Shown here one piece after another: positions 31,909-42,878 of a stretch of DNA of 64,000 nucleotides. The first letter of the stretch is position 1. Each line of letters opens with the position of its first letter. The DNA lies in contig JAKUDP010000007.1 of the NCBI GenBank assembly GCA_022570795.1, positions 1,426,001-1,490,000 of the forward strand. The letters run 5' to 3'. Source of the stretch: Sphaerulina vaccinii. Lineage: Eukaryota; Ascomycota; Dothideomycetes; Mycosphaerellales; Mycosphaerellaceae. The notes beneath the pieces are model-generated. The model did no database searches, was not told the DNA's origin, and was given only the letters and a program-made list of their open reading frames with translations. The translations under genes were made by a program, and so were the position numbers.

Positions 31909-32385
31909 TCACGATGGCACTGGTGGCGTGTCGCGTTCAGAACGAAGTAGATAGAGGAATGTATTACATTGCGAGTCTCCACGGCTGAGCTGCCGTGCCG
32001 CTTCTTCGTGGGTCCCATTCCACACCATGATCTTGGGATTGGGAACACTTTCGATGCTCGGGAAGTTCTGCAAGGTCTTGAAGCCAACAAGTGATCGATT
32101 TCGGCGCCGTGAGGCAGATCTCACCAGGACAGTAGACTCATGGGCATGGTCGAGGCGCAGTCCATGATGCAGCATGAAGCCTATGTGGCTACATCGAGCG
32201 ATCTCGGAACCAATTGCCCAAAGCATGAGTTGATAGACCAGTTCCAGGCAGCTTGATTTATCCCATATGACCCAAGTACAATGCGGTAGGTCCGCTCGAC
32301 ATACGTAACGTTGTTGGCGTCTCGCGCGTCTCTTTGCCGCGCGATCAGATACGATGCAAGGGATGGTGATGTTGTTCGTACTCAT
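31909..32385 (-). CDS. hypothetical protein
   Basis: Frame of 158 residues from the ATG at 32385 with natural composition (CTWVIWDKSSCLELVYQLMLWAIG, KTLQNFPSIESVPNPKIMVWNG). No family recognised. The neighbouring minus frame 3' of it (LLLEPCGALAAYGSYTAQWVTQQ near 31830) also looks coding, so this may be one exon of a larger gene, possibly even the 5' part of the GLEYA gene. I could not find phase-consistent splice sites. Confidence 0.35.
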   Translation of the reverse strand: MSTNNITIPCIVSDRAAKRRARRQQRYVCRADLPHCTWVIWDKSSCLELVYQLMLWAIGSEIARCSHIGFMLHHGLRLDHAHESTVLVRSASRRRNRSLVGFKTLQNFPSIESVPNPKIMVWNGTHEEAARQLSRGDSQCNTFLYLLRSERDTPPVPS

Positions 32386-32406
32386 GTAGATCCCGCTATG
32401 TGGCAC

Positions 32407-32886
32407 TCAGCATATAGTGTCCAAACCATCTATATCAGCAGGCTTTCGCAGTCCAATGTAGCCCACCAACATCCACCTCCCATCTTCATCTCTTACTTTC
32501 CACTGCAGCTCGTTGAGAATTCGAATGGCCAGATCACCAGGCGTGCCTCGTATGAGACCTTCTTGATATACTATGCCAGTGCCTCGCTCGAGCTCAACTA
32601 CAGTGCGTAATTTGGCGACTTCAACACGAGCGCCGGCTGCGCCGCCTGCATCTTTTGAGCACTGCTCCACGAAGTTGGCATATCTCGCTATGGCTGTGTT
32701 GTATCGCTCAAGGAACGAGGGCGACACATGGGAGAGGAATTCCTGCCCAAGCGGTGATGTGTGTGCGTAGTCTCCTTCGTTGCAGACCTGCGTGACCAGG
32801 AGTGTCAAGCGTTCTAGATGAGTCGTGATGGAGGGTGTGTCCCAGCTTGTCAGACTTTCTGAGTCCCTACATTGGTTCTGCGGCAT
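32407..32886 (-). CDS. hypothetical protein (159 residues)
   Basis: Uninterrupted frame from an ATG at 32886. Features: helical segment HLERLTLLVTQVCNEGDYAH, GQEFLSHVSPSFLERYNTAIARYANFVEQ, then a strand-rich C terminus (LNELQWKVRDEDGRWMLVGYIGLRKP) that recalls NTF2-like folds, which is only an impression. It ends 22 bp before the next minus-strand ORF start. Function unknown. Confidence 0.45.
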   Translation of the reverse strand: MPQNQCRDSESLTSWDTPSITTHLERLTLLVTQVCNEGDYAHTSPLGQEFLSHVSPSFLERYNTAIARYANFVEQCSKDAGGAAGARVEVAKLRTVVELERGTGIVYQEGLIRGTPGDLAIRILNELQWKVRDEDGRWMLVGYIGLRKPADIDGLDTIC

Positions 32887-33334
32887 CTAAGTCAGCTCGA
32901 CTGATGGAAAGTACCTACTGTAGACATCGATAGCACTCCCGGGTGGTATTGCGGTATGCTCAATTTTCGTCCACCTCGCGCACTGCCGTGATCGCCGAGT
33001 GTTCACTTCTGTCTCCATATCGGCACGTATGTGGCACGCTCGGTGTCTCCCTACTCTTTATCGTGACTCGTGACGACTAGAGAAGGCAGCAGTCTGTGGT
33101 TATGGTCGCGGGGTCTAGGGTCATATCGTGAAGGACTCCCAGTGCTCTGCTTACCAGGTCTCCTGCTGGACTCAGCGCCGACATGCTGTCCTTCTTGACG
33201 CTCAGTCAGTATGCAGGACATTTGAGAATTTAAGTGAGCGTGGTTGCATGTAGGAGAAAGGGCACAGAACGAAAAGGAGAAAGGGCACAGAACGAAAAGG
33301 TCTGGGAAACAGTGCCAAGATCGGAAGCTCAACT
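32887..33334. other. intergenic region with a 23-bp tandem duplication
   Basis: No supported gene. At 33254-33300 the unit GAGAAAGGGCACAGAACGAAAAG occurs twice in tandem. Confidence 0.5.
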
Positions 33335-34403
33335 TCAGAGCAGCGAAAGCGGTACCAATCTCTCCTTTGCATACACCACCTCGATCATAAAGCTATGTTC
33401 GCCATACTGTGTGACCTGCTGCTCCAATCTGACTCCACGCGTCGCTCCCGAAGCACCCTCGATTCCTCGAAGCGCCACGACGCGCAACCACGTATCAGCC
33501 AATGTCAAAGACTGTGTAGATATTGCTAGACTCAAGTCAAGTATTCCAGCCAGACCCAGACAGCATGAGGAGCTCGTAGCAGATCCGTAAAGGCGAGGCG
33601 TCGCGCGAGGACATTTTCCTTGAGGTCGTTGGGCCGGTGTGTGCTCCTCCGCCGAGAGCATGTGTCGAGACGCGCGGACTATCGTGGACTCACCCTTAAG
33701 CTCCGATATACTTGCGACCAGCTGCCTCATCTGTGTGTCGGTTCGAGAAAGTGCTCGGATGCGGAACTTTCGCCCACCACTTTTGATGAGCGGCCTCAGA
33801 ATTGACCAGTCCAAGTGCCGCCTTGAAAAGCTGCAGAAGCGTCACTCTGCCGGTGAGCTTCACGCTGCGCACCTCAGGTCCCTCGTCCTCATCATCACTC
33901 CAGGATGTGAAGCCACCCCAATTGTACTCCTCAACTGCTACGTTGACTTCAATACCTTCGGGAGGCGAGCGCAATTTCTGTCCAAGAGCCAGGTCTTAAG
34001 CCGCGGTAAACGCTAGCAACGACGTCTTGCACATCGTCCTCCATCTCGTATCCGAAGACCTGAAGCTGGATTTTCCATAAGCCGATGACCATTTTCCGTA
34101 GACGTCAACAGACTGGAGATGGAAAGCCCACATGAATCGTCTGACCAGGATCTTGAAATACTCCTTTCGCACGCCCGCTTGGGCACGCGTGAACTTGGTG
34201 AGTGGCGGCTTATCGTCCAGGTACATTCGGTGCTGAAGTTCCGCCGACTTCACTGTGTCTCTGAACATCGCGTTAACGCGCTGAATGGTGAAGAGCTTGA
34301 GTGGCGGCAAGTGAACCAAAATGTTCTCGACGAGTTCAGGTATGCGGAACACAGCAGTGACGGCACTACGTCTCGGTCTCATTACCATCTGGAAATTGCC
34401 CAT
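33335..34403 (-). CDS. F-box protein, exon structure unresolved
   Basis: The first segment (34403-33996) carries a clear F-box: VFRIPELVENILVHLPPLKLFTIQRVNAMF, followed by KSAELQHRMYL. The frame then meets a TAA at 33998-33996, and continues open in the same frame with VEEYNWGGFTSW and a conserved-looking VTLLQLFKAALGL. Another frame over 34075-33965 (IQLQVFGYEMEDDVQDVVASVYRGL) is also protein-like, so a short intron or a frameshift is possible. A third segment runs to 33335. F-box proteins bring substrates to SCF ubiquitin ligases; such lineage-expanded F-box genes are common in filamentous fungi. It may be a working spliced gene or a decaying copy. Confidence 0.5.
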
Positions 34404-35536
34404 CCGAGTTGTCTGTTGGTCAAGTCAGCAAGACGTGATGCTCAATTTTCTGCAGATCACCCACAGCTGGGACCGCCATGTTGGAGATGATGGCTTTGGT
34501 GACGAGGAGGCGGAAATGGAGAAAGAAGTTGAAAAGCGCGCTCTTAGGCGAGAAGCGGTGTTTTGTTGAAGCGGTGTTTTGTTGTGTGTCGAAGGTCAGA
34601 CAAGTTCAACTTCGATACCATTCCGAAAGCGAGGAGAAGAAGTGAAGTGCTTGGCACGAGTAGCAAACATCTTGAACCTGTCACTTCTCTAAGCTGCTAG
34701 CTTAAGATATCATGACACGGTCTGTACTGCGAACAGCGTGGTCGTGGTAGCGAGGTCAGAAACACGTGAGGTGCACTAATCCAGCTGTCTCGTGGCGCTA
34801 AATCTAGTGCTGATATCGCTACATCTCCTATATTGGCAGCACGATCCCGACCCTCACAGCGGAAGCAAGCAGGATGGCCAGTGATGTATTGACATACATT
34901 CATCATGATAGGAACACTCTGTTGGTGCAGTTAGAGGTAGACAAGGCTGAGAGGAGACAGCTGAGGATGAAGCTGACTGCAGAGACATACTGCTCATTCC
35001 TTTGCGCAAGCCCAATGCTACATAGCTCATGCCTATCTCCGACTACGACAGCATAGTCGGCGTCCTTTCCAGGGGGCAAACCAGGTCATTCGTCTTTGGG
35101 TCTTCTGCTCTACATTATGACACAGCTACACAAAACGTCTCCCACGCTTCCGAGACGCTCCTTCTCGCTCGCCACCGCGCGCGCTCTTGGTTTGTCCGCG
35201 GTCCTGCTTCTTATTTGCCAAAAATTCTCAGAGATCAATCCTCTTTCTAGCAACGTTTTCGACAGGACTCTGCAGACATCAGGCTGACACTTATACCACC
35301 ACGCAGCCGTCTCGCACGCCGCATCCACAGCGTCTGCCAGAGTTACCATCGTGCCTGCGCGTGATACATTCGCCCACCATGCGCCGACTCCGAAGCTGCG
35401 TTGCTTGATTTGCTGTGAACTTAAAGATGAGGTTAATGTTGTTACTGTCAATTGAGGGAGCAAGAACGATGGACGGAGTGTTGGCTGGGATGAAATATAC
35501 AAGAGCATAAACATGGAGTAAAATATCAATAACTAG
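34404..35536. other. no supported gene
   Basis: 1.1 kb with short frames only. A 16-bp direct repeat (GAAGCGGTGTTTTGTT) lies at about 34552-34582. A minus frame at 35529-35110 is open for 139 codons but unrecognised. Confidence 0.35.
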
Positions 35537-35722
35537 GTCAAAAGAAAACAAAAGATGCAAAACAATCGCCGCTTTTACATGGCTGCCACAGCCCGCCTGC
35601 AGATTTGACCGCCGGCTTGGACGGACAAATTTCCTGATCAAGCACCTGATTAAGCATTAGCTATGCTAACGGCTTACTAGTCTTGCCACTAGGCCACGGA
35701 CGACTATTGAGAGCTCTTCGAT
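35537..35722 (-). mobile_element. tRNA-derived SINE-like element, copy C
   Basis: On the minus strand it begins CTCTCAATAGTCGTCCGTGG, has a perfect A box (TGGCCTAGTGG), the segment AAGACTAGTAAGCCGTTAGC, a weak B-box-like GGTCAAATCTG, and ends AAGCGGCGATTGTTTTGC followed by a T-rich tail. Both ends are nearly identical to copy D while the middle differs. Its head overlaps the 3' end of the F-box-like ORF 35661-36059. Confidence 0.75.
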
Positions 35723-36059
35723 TGGATTGTATGTGTACCTTAATGCAAGGTATCCTCATCTTCCTTCGAAATGCTTTATTGCAGGAAATGACAGCTCGGA
35801 TCTTTGGACTCACTCGCTGTAGACCGAAGAGGTCGAGTGCGCTGCAATGTTGCAGCACATTCTCGACAATTTCAGTGATCTCGAGAGCGATGGATCCTAA
35901 GCTTCGCTTGGTAGAGACACTCGCAATCACTAGCGTCCGGCCAGCGACTGTCTGGCTGACTTCTTCGGCGAAGGCTTGTGGTAGGGTGACTTTGACAGTA
36001 GTGCCGTCAACAGTGATACTTCCGTAAACGAGTTCATTGTTGGCCATCCTGTACTCCAT
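35661..36059 (-). pseudogene. F-box-like ORF whose 3' end is SINE-like sequence
   Basis: 132 residues from ATG 36059. Residues about 60-100 (ITEIVENVLQHCSALDLFGLQRVSPKIRAVI) match the F-box seen in the 34-kb gene. The last 17 or so codons and the stop (LNSRPWPSGKTSKPLA) are encoded by the head of SINE-like copy C, so the insertion truncated the gene and now supplies its terminator codon. The ORF is short for this family, and downstream parts are missing. A minus frame at 36453-36259 (LEIFLLDHNCAVTTTAIDFDCIKTL) might be a related upstream fragment. Confidence 0.6.
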
Positions 36060-37002
36060 CCTTAGCAAGGAGTGGTAGGATGTTGCAAGCCGATGTAGAA
36101 ATATGTTAGTGAGTTAGTCAAGACTGCCTTCAAGCTTCGGCTTGGCTTGGCGTAAACCGATTCTTCTTCACGGCACATCCTTCTCTGCCTGACCACTATG
36201 GGGAGGTTGCCTGTCGTCTTAGGCTTGGGTATCGCCAACAAGCACAGAGCGACTACATTCACATCCCGTCTAATCGAATACGCACAGGTCGCGCAGGACT
36301 ATGCACCAGCTCTTCCCACTGGTCAGGCAGTTTGCCTTTCAAGGTACAGCCATCTTGCAAGGTCTTGATGCAGTCAAAGTCGATCGCAGTCGTAGTGACG
36401 GCACAGTTGTGGTCGAGGAGAAAGATCTCGAGGCCATGACTCCTTGACGCCACGTCTGGTCAGCTTCCAGCCTCGCGCCGTTTTGCAGGGACGGTGCCCA
36501 GTCACTTCATATATGACAGGCACATCAACACAGGACAAGACCGGATGGAACAGATATTGTTGTAATTGTTACTTCTCATTTCTTCTTTATCAACAAACAA
36601 ACATCAGTCTGCTGTAATGTTCTATCTCCAATCTCAAACCAATTCGGAGTAGCCCATCGACAGCCAGACCGTAAAAAGATACAATGATGTTCAGCCATCA
36701 TGTATGTTGCGCCTCACCAGATGCCTTGTCATGCGCCGGGAACCTTCAATGTATAATGTTGCAATTACAGAATCACTTATTTCTCCAATCATTATTCGCC
36801 GTAGCTTCACCGTCCCGAACCCAACTCGCCGGTTGGTGATGATCTGGTGTAATGTAGGGCGTCCTTGCGCTCCTCAAGATGCTGTTGATACATGAAACGA
36901 CTCGATAGCGAATCGCTTTGTCGAGTAATGGCAGCGATTTATATGTGACATGCATCCTGAGAGTCGTGTTTTCTGCTCGGCCGTGTCGTAAAGGGAACGC
37001 GT
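36060..37002. other. no supported gene
   Basis: The right part (36500-37002) is the 3' flank of FKS1 and is AT-rich. The minus frame 36259-36453 may be an F-box-gene fragment. Nothing else seen. Confidence 0.4.
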
Positions 37003-40000
37003 CTACATTGCTTGATAGGCGTCCATCATCATTCTCGCCATCATCTTCGAACCACGAGTTGCAGACGCTCTGGCGGTGGCAGTGGCTCTGGCTCCTGAAC
37101 CGAGGGCAGTGCCGGTCTGCGAGTTCGTGGTGTCATTGTTGTTCCAGTTCGATGGTTGCTGAAGCTCCATGATGTCGATCTTTGGAATCGAGATGAACTT
37201 CTTGGCGATAACAGGTCCGACCATCAGGATGATGAACAGAACGAACATGGAGAAGTAGAGGATCGCATATCGAATGACACGTCTGCGTCGAAGCTTCGAT
37301 TGCTTCAAGGAGTAGATTGGAGGACGGATTTGACGACTGTGATGAAGTTAGTAAAATCAAATACAATCAAGCTGGGAGGGTGTGCATACCTTGGTCGAAG
37401 CCAGAAGAGCATGACAGAGTGGAACTTGTCAATGTAAGGAATGAGGAGCGGTGGCAGCATGAAGAACAGCAGAACGTGTCCCAGGCAGAAGTCTGCAGCG
37501 AAGAAACCCATCTCGGTGATCTTGCACAGGAACTCACGGCCAGGCTGCGAGAGAGTATGCCATCCGAGAGCGTACCACTTTCCAGTCCACCATGCTATGT
37601 TGGAGGTGTCGGCACGGAACTCTCGAGTTAGGGCAAGAGCGATGATGAGCTTGAAGACGAAACGCTGAATGGCGACGACTGCGATCATGCCGAGGAGGGC
37701 CTTGACAAAGCTCCAGCTCTCGAGGAAGAACATGACTTCCCAGAAGGCCAAAAGCATGATGACAGCAATGGCGTGAGCAATGGCAGCCAGGACGGCACCG
37801 AACTTCTTGCAGCACATACTAAGCACTGGACCCATGCAACAAGCCATGGCAAAGAAGCCACCAGCAACACCAGCGTTGACACCGATTGGACCGAAGGCGC
37901 AGATTGCGACACGGATGAGCGAGCTGGTAGGCGTAAGGTTCTGTCCATCTGTGTTGTTCCTCGCGATGACTCCCACACCAGCGTTGATAAAGAGGTATGG
38001 GATCAGGGTGACGGCAACCAGCACAAGGGGGCCAATGATCTCACTAAAGAATACATTGGTGAACTTGGAACGAGGTGTGTCGCCAGAGAGCTTGGCTGAT
38101 GGTTCGCCGAGTGCCTTGCGCTTGAAACCAGTGAGACGAGTACGCGACAGGCGGACGAAACCGATCCAAGAAGCTGAGTGTGCCTTTGTGTTGCCACGAG
38201 ACAACCAGCGGAGGAACTCGCGGTAGTCGATGAAGAAGTCGGCCCATGCGAACTGGTGAGGGTTGAACAGGAATGGCGAGATGCAGAGCGCCATGAGAGA
38301 CACCCAGAACCAAAGCAGCCAGTAACCCCAGACTGTCAGCGTACCGAAGAGCAGCATCATCAAGAGACGAGCGCCCAGGTAGATGGATGGACCAGCAAAT
38401 CGCGAGTAGAGCACACCAAATGGCATACGGGCAGTTGCAAAGCCACGACCGGTACCAATGTAGCGAGCACCTCCGAAGGACAGATCCTGCTGAAGAGAGT
38501 AGGCGTAAATTTGAGTGACGAACACCTCGAACAGCGGTGAGAGGGAGGAGAAGTGCTTTGCCAGACGAGTAGCGGCACGCCAGAATCCACGCTCAGTCAA
38601 TTCTTGAATCGTGAGGGGCACGAAAGAGATGAAGAACACGATGAAGATCGAGACAATGCAGCGTTGTACCCAATCCATAATAGGGACGATGTTAGCGCAG
38701 CCGGTTGGGAAGAGCGGATCGGTAATGGGGACGTCGCGGTTGTATCGGCAAGCAATGGTCTCGTGTCGAAGGGCACCCAGGTTGAGCAAGCACCACATGA
38801 AGAGTTGCACTGACAACATGACGAACAAGTTGTTGATGTGGAAACCAGGGTGAGCGTAGTAGAACGACAGGAAGCGGTCCAGAGGCAGTTGAGTTCCGAG
38901 GTAATAGTACTCACGGGACAGCATTTGCTCTCCCATACCGGTACCGATCTTGGTGGTGAAGTTGAGAATGGATCCGAAACCAAGATCACGACCTTTACCA
39001 CACTGGTAGTACTCGCAATGCTTGATGCGACCACCACGGAGGATGGCGTTCATACCAGCATAGATATCCTCGTTCAAGTGCAGACCCTTCTGAGCCTTGG
39101 AAACACCACCACGAGTAGTCATGAAGATACCGTTCAGGAAATCCGGGTGGCCGTAATGAAGCTTGCCTCCAATCTGAGCCAGAGTACGTGCGAAGAGTGT
39201 ACCGAATGTCTGTTCCTTTCCGGCAGCAACATCACCAAGGATACCGATGTTCTCAGAGAAGATGTACTCACGGGCTCCGAGGATGGCGACTGGGTTGAAC
39301 TTGGTGGGTGGCAGACCAGGGGTGTATGGCGAGACGTTATCAGTGGTCATCTCCTCGAACTCGGCAAGAACAGATCGAATCTTCAAGCACTCCTCGAGGT
39401 AGTTGTCCTGGTTGGCATCGATGAGCTGGATGTACTCTCCACGGTAGAAGATCAGGCAGTGGTTCTGGTTGTCAGACTTTCCATCACCAAGAATTGGGTT
39501 TCCAGAAAGCATAACACGGAACTTTGGACGACGCATGCCGTTCTCCATGATCTCGGAGTGACCATCGATCAGGGCAGAGAAGAGTCTTGGATCCTCGCCT
39601 TCTTGGGTGGCTGGCTCCTCGTCGAGGTAGGCAATCTGGAGATCTGGGTAGGCACGAAGCAGGAACTCAGCGTTTTCACGCTCCTCCTTACTAAACTTGG
39701 CGTAGCGCTGCATCGAGACGACGATCTTGAACTTGCGACGGGCCATACGCTCGAGCTCACGCTCAAGCTTGTCAGAGTTGCCACCGAACATTTGGACGAC
39801 TTCTGGGTTCTCGACGCGGTACAGCAGCTTGATGGCACGGCTGTAGTTCATGAAACCAGAGATTGTGCGGTAGAGTGTCTGCGAGCGCAGGGAAGCCCAG
39901 ATACGTGTGCGCAAAGTGTACTCTGGCGCAGCAGACTTGAAACCGATGCAGTAGAATGGCAAGTCATCGATCTTACTCTTCTGGGTGTCCTTCTCGTTCT

Positions 40001-42878
40001 TCTCGTAGTCGCCGTTGAACTGGGAGGTCTCGTCGGCCAAAATCTTGGTGTCCTTAACGAAGCAGTCCCACTCGTGTGGGTGCAATTGCTTGAGGTACTC
40101 CAACATGGTGACACGCGAGTATGGCTCGTCTTCGCGAATGATTTCTCTCAAAGACAGAAGGATCTTCTCGCCGTAGTGAGGAATCATGACTGTGAAAGTT
40201 GGCATGTTGTCGACAGGCAGTGGCTCCGGAATTGGTGTCGAAAGAGATTGAGCGAAGAAGGAGATACGACGCTCGGCCTCAGATTGAGATGGGAAGAACT
40301 CGGTCTTGAAAGAGTGATCTTCTTGCGACACGAAGAAGGTTGGGGCACGAAGAGTGCGCTTGCCCTCCTGCTCAGATGGAACCTGGTGGTAGAGAAGCTT
40401 CTGAACGTGGTCGATGGCCAATAGATGTTCGCGGTACATGGAGATGACGATAGCATTCCAGATCTGCGAGATAAGCACCTTTGGCTTGTACTTGATCTCC
40501 ATGTCGGTGGTGGCCAAAATCTTGGAGTAGATACGCTTTGGCAAGCGAGAGAAGATGTTTCTCCATGGCGTCCAGATAGACACACCAAGGTAGAAAGATC
40601 GTGCCACAGAGAAGACACAATTCCAAATGACATACCAGAGGTAGGTATCCAAGAAGAAGAGAATCAGATCAGTGAAGTACATCAGAATCAGCAGTACCGT
40701 TGGCTGTTGGTAGCACAGAATTGGTCCAATGATCTGGTCTCCAAGGCAGTTCTGGATGTTCATGGTTGAGAGGATTCGGATAGGGTCACGGAAGGAGAGA
40801 GTCAGGAAGAAGTAAGACTCAGCAAGCTTTGCCGCGAAGACCAGAACCCAGAGACCGTAGGACATCCACATGTCATTGCCTTCCAGACGTGGGTAGCTTG
40901 CTGTGAAGGTCTGGGAAGACACATACTGTCGTCGCTTGCCGTTCAGGTAGCTGCCGAACAGTCCGCCGAGAGGCATGATAGCGAAGAAAAAGACGGTAGC
41001 CAAGGCGATCAAGAATTGGACAACACCCAGAATAAGGGCAATCTTGCCTTTTTGGTTGACGCCGAAGATGTAAACAGCCGGGGCGATGTTGAGAACGAAC
41101 ATTCCGAGGAGGAAGAACAGACGCTTTGTCAAGTGCTGTGCGCCTGCCCATCGTCGGGGGACGTACATCCATTCGACCAGAGTAGCCAGAATCTGGATCA
41201 GGCAACCGAGAGTACCACCAAGGGCGACAGCGGACCACTGAGCGGCACCGTTGGGCTTGTTGTTGAGCTGTTGCTGGTAGTCGGCGGTGTACAAGGTAGG
41301 CGAGTTGAAGGCAGTGTAGAACCAGAAGACACAAACATGGATAATCCAGATACGGTTGAAGTTGGTCAACATGTGGAACCATGAACGGGTTTCCTTGTAA
41401 GTCTTGAAGAAGGCCTTCTTCCAGACAATGTCTCCCAGACGCTCGTATCGCTCAGCTGGTGGCAGATCGACAAGGCGGGTCTTATCCTCAAACGCGATGC
41501 GCTCGATACCTTCTGGGTACCAGAAGAGCTGGTTCATGTCGTCGTAGCCAATAACCTTCTGGTGATCACGCTCCTTGCGGACGTACTTGCCCTCGAAGAT
41601 CTCGTAACCTTGATCTCTGCAGTAGGTGTAAAGAGGTGTGATGCACCTGTTCAAGTATGTGAACTCCTCGACTGGCTCAACACGGTTCTGGCATGCTGGA
41701 GAGTGGTAGAAGTCGTCTGCACACTTGAAGATGAATGCCATAATCTCAGGCATGTAGCGGACTTGGTTGGCTTCACCCCAGCAGAGCAGGTAAAGCGCAA
41801 TCTGTCTTGTTCGATCATGCTGGGACATGCGGTTCATGCGTGTCTTCCAGCGGTATTCCGCGGCTTCCAAGCTGTTGTCGCCCTCGAGGCTCTCGAGTGT
41901 TGCCTCCTCGTTCTCAGGATTGGCATCCTTCTTCTTCTTAGCTGCTTTGCGCGCCTTTCTCGTCGCTCTGTTGGCCTTGCCGAGCTTCATGTTGGCGAAT
42001 CCAACGGCATCGTCGAGGTCGAGGTGAGCGGCAAAGTACCATCTTCGGAAGTTGGCATTCTCACCGCCAATGTAATCTGCGTGCAGAGAGAGGAGTGCCT
42101 GGTTGGGCGACATGCGGGAGGCGCGAGAATCGAGGAGAGTCATCAAGTGGTCGAACATGTTTCGCATGCTGTCGCGCTGGAAACCGAACTTTGCTGTCAA
42201 ATCGAGAAAGATGTCCTCAATCTCTTCCTTGGACAATGGAATCTGTGCATCAGAAGTCCAGGCTGGGTATGGCTCTCTAGACCGTTGCCCAGCTGGCAGA
42301 GCACTTGTATAGTCCATGCCGTATACTGGTGTTGACGCGCCAGATGAGCGGTTTCCGCCGTATGAGACTTGCGATGATGGTGGGCGATATCCTCGGCCTG
42401 TTCCATCGCCGTATGAATTGTAGCGTTCATCGCCGCGTCCATAGTAGTCCATCTCGGCGGCGCGAGCCATGTCTGATCTCATTGTGAAGTCGCTGAAAGT
42501 CTCAGAGTCCTCTTCCGAGTCGTGAGCGCGTCGACCGCTCCTACGCTGGCCTGCATATCCGCGACCTTGTTGCTGATACTGGCCTGCAGCTGGAGCTCCT
42601 TGGTCGTAGTACTGGTCGTTGTAGTACTCGTCTTGATACCCCTGTTGACCAGGAGCATCGTAGTAGCCATCTTGCGCGTACCCTTCTTGGCCCGGCTGAG
42701 CTTGATAGTATCCATTATCATCGTAGTAGCCATCGTGCTGGCCCTGGCCGTACGCTGCGCCATGTTGATCATAGTACGCCTGGTCGTCTTGGTAGTAGCC
42801 ATCCTGCGCTGCATGAGGATCATGCGGGTGTTGAGCACCGTAGCCATCATCGTAGGCTCCCTGCTGTGGGTGCGCCAT
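37003..42878 (-). CDS. FKS1: 1,3-beta-glucan synthase catalytic subunit
   Basis: Two exons, 42878-37390 and 37336-37003, 1,940 residues, the usual length for filamentous-fungal FKS1/FksA. The junction gives FWLRPS-RQIRPPIYSLKQSKLRRRR. N terminus (about 110 residues) is Gln/Tyr/Gly-rich. Then the FKS1 domain (TAKFGFQRDSMRNMFDHLM), a first membrane cluster, the large cytosolic GT48 region (YGEKILLSLREIIRED, NQDNYLEECLKIRSVLAEFEE near the centre, GGVSKAQKGLHLNEDIYAGM), and a second cluster of helices. Hot-spot 1 reads FLTLSFRDP and hot-spot 2 DWVQRCIVS. It polymerises UDP-glucose into 1,3-beta-glucan at the plasma membrane, with Rho1 as regulator. Essential wall gene; the GAS/GEL enzyme 3 kb away acts on its product. 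Confidence 0.97.

Noticed and set aside
38838..40424. 528-codon plus-strand open frame opposite FKS1
   Set aside because: It is the antisense shadow of a highly expressed, codon-biased gene; Leu/Val-rich pseudo-protein without a domain.
41562..42335. 257-codon plus-strand open frame opposite FKS1
   Set aside because: Antisense shadow of FKS1.
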